Part shown: positions 14,767-15,545 of the stretch, one piece after another
How positions within the stretch are numbered: position 1 is the first letter of the stretch
Layout: each line of letters starts with the position of its first letter
Assembly (NCBI GenBank): GCA_900544475.1
Contig: UQVU01000033.1
Span: forward strand, 1-15,545
DNA from: an uncultured Butyricicoccus sp.
GTDB lineage: Bacteria > Bacillota > Clostridia > Oscillospirales > Butyricicoccaceae
Length of the DNA: 15,545 nt
Direction: 5' to 3'
Position numbers and translations under genes: made by a program
Notes under the pieces: generated by a model
What the model saw: only the letters and a program-made list of their open reading frames with translations
The model's database searches: none
Told to the model about the DNA's origin: nothing

Positions 14767-14788
14767 AGTGCCGCCGTTATGGTTTAAT
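14760..14788 (+). promoter_or_regulatory. bioY promoter
   Basis: A consensus TTGACA (14760-14765) and TTTAAT (14783-14788) are spaced by 17 bases. Transcription would begin near 14795, with GGGAGGGG at 14811-14818 as ribosome binding site. Confidence 0.85.
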
Positions 14789-14823
14789 AGGCTCAGACAA
14801 AACAATACCCGGGAGGGGTCAAT

Positions 14824-15387
14824 ATGAGCAATTCACAGACAAAAACCGCGCTGAAACCGGTCTTTACCGTGCGTGAAACCTGCTACGCCGGTCTTTTCGC
14901 GGCAGTTATCGCCATCATGGCGCAGATTTCCATTCCGATGCCGGGCGGCGTGCCGATGACGATGCAGACCTTCGCGGTCACACTGGCGGCCGTTGTGCTC
15001 GGCGCGAAGCTCTCGACGGTTTCCATGGTCATTTATCTGATTCTCGGCGCGGTCGGCGTGCCGGTTCTCGCAGGATTTACCGGCGGACTCGCGAAATTCG
15101 TCGGCCCGACCGGCGGCTTTCTGATTTCGTTCCCGCTGATGGCGTTCGTTATCGGCTGGGGCGTCGAGCACCGCAAGGCGTTCCCCGGCGCGTTCGTTGT
15201 CGCGCTGATTGCCGGAACGGTGCTCAACTACGTGGTCGGCGTGGCGATGTTCTGCGCTCTGACCCAGAGCACGGTCGCAGCCGGACTTGCGGCCTGCGTT
15301 ATCCCGTTCATCCCGACTGCCGTTATCAAGGCGGTTCTTGCCTCGGTTCTCGGCTTCGGTATCCGCAAGCGGCTGAGCAGAGCGTAA
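14824..15387 (+). CDS. bioY: Biotin transporter BioY (substrate-binding S component)
   Basis: This 187-residue integral membrane protein has the typical BioY length and pattern: about six hydrophobic helices, the IPMPGGVPMTMQTFAV region after the first helix (about residues 37-52) and the family signature FVGPTGGFL (about 92-100). BioY binds biotin in the membrane and works with the energy-coupling (ECF) ATPases and EcfT, or in some bacteria alone; no ECF genes are in this window. GGGAGGGG precedes the ATG. The BirA operator over its promoter independently supports a biotin role and indicates repression when biotin is plentiful. It is a single-gene unit, divergent from the kinase operon and followed by a strong terminator. 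Confidence 0.95.
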   Translation: MSNSQTKTALKPVFTVRETCYAGLFAAVIAIMAQISIPMPGGVPMTMQTFAVTLAAVVLGAKLSTVSMVIYLILGAVGVPVLAGFTGGLAKFVGPTGGFLISFPLMAFVIGWGVEHRKAFPGAFVVALIAGTVLNYVVGVAMFCALTQSTVAAGLAACVIPFIPTAVIKAVLASVLGFGIRKRLSRA

Positions 15388-15413
15388 AAACCGAAATTTC
15401 CCTATCTTCTCAT

Positions 15414-15445
15414 CTGCGGCGGAGCGTAAGCGCCCCGCGCCGCAG
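15414..15445 (+). repeat. GC-rich hairpin after bioY
   Basis: CTGCGGCG (15414-15421) and CGCCGCAG (15438-15445) form a perfect 8-bp stem with a 16-base loop. No T-run follows. It lies just before the terminator and may stabilise the mRNA end. Confidence 0.5.
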
Positions 15446-15450
15446 GACCG

Positions 15451-15491
15451 GAAGGCGCGAAGCCCGATTATACTTCGCGCCTTCTTTTTTT
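15451..15491 (+). terminator. Rho-independent terminator of bioY
   Basis: GAAGGCGCGAAG (15451-15462) pairs perfectly with CTTCGCGCCTTC (15473-15484) across a 10-base loop and is followed by seven T residues, a textbook intrinsic terminator. Confidence 0.93.
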
Positions 15492-15518
15492 GCAGAAAAA
15501 TACAAAAAAAATTCTCTC

Positions 15519-15545
15519 TTGCCACTTTCTTGTGCTATACTATAT
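15519..15545 (+). promoter_or_regulatory. Partial promoter-like sequence at the right edge
   Basis: TTGCCA (15519-15524) is followed 16-17 bases later by the TATAT that ends the window, so it may be a promoter for a gene outside. The -10 element is cut, so it cannot be judged. Confidence 0.3.

Overview
The window looks like chromosomal DNA from a GC-rich member of the Clostridia (Firmicutes), most plausibly an Oscillospiraceae/Ruminococcaceae-type anaerobe. Grounds: strong purine-rich ribosome binding sites, sigma-A-like promoters with 17-bp spacers, a BirA biotin operator of the Gram-positive type in front of bioY, a cluster of Spo0A-like TGTCGAA boxes, and the protein family content. No rRNA, tRNA, CRISPR array, insertion sequence or phage gene was seen. 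The genus is inference.

Layout. (1) Positions 38-1832, plus strand: a promoter drives an O-acetylhomoserine sulfhydrylase-type PLP enzyme (metY-like) and a GNAT acetyltransferase that starts one base after the metY stop. (2) 1967-2599, plus strand: a single HD-domain phosphohydrolase with its own promoter, ending at a strong hairpin that also serves the converging operon. (3) 2606-4887, minus strand: a three-gene operon of LacI-family regulator, alpha/beta hydrolase (carbohydrate esterase-like) and a 108-residue membrane protein, with a promoter and a possible operator inside that promoter. (4) 4917-14601, minus strand: the main feature, a tightly packed five-gene unit of hybrid histidine kinase, 1342-residue membrane-anchored leucine-rich-repeat (BspA-like) protein, MoxR-family AAA+ ATPase, DUF58 protein and membrane transglutaminase-like protein, with a terminator just after the last stop. 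(5) 14735-15491, plus strand: bioY under a BirA operator, with a strong terminator. A partial promoter-like sequence reaches the right edge.

The five-gene unit is the candidate unusual system. MoxR, DUF58 and transglutaminase genes are a known recurring trio, thought to act at the cell envelope. Here they share one transcription unit with a giant surface LRR protein and a signalling protein, and the promoter region carries three perfect matches to the Spo0A box within about 80 bp. Three parts are odd. The kinase has no recognisable phospho-acceptor histidine box. The transglutaminase has Ala where the catalytic Cys normally sits. The LRR gene is cut by an in-frame TAG at 9101-9103, after which the frame runs on for 37 codons of the same Pro/Ser/Glu-rich composition and ends in an ATGA overlap with the moxR start. 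A CAG-to-TAG change, real or a base-calling error, is the simplest reading. The unit could be a development-linked envelope system built on pseudo-enzymes, but that is inference.
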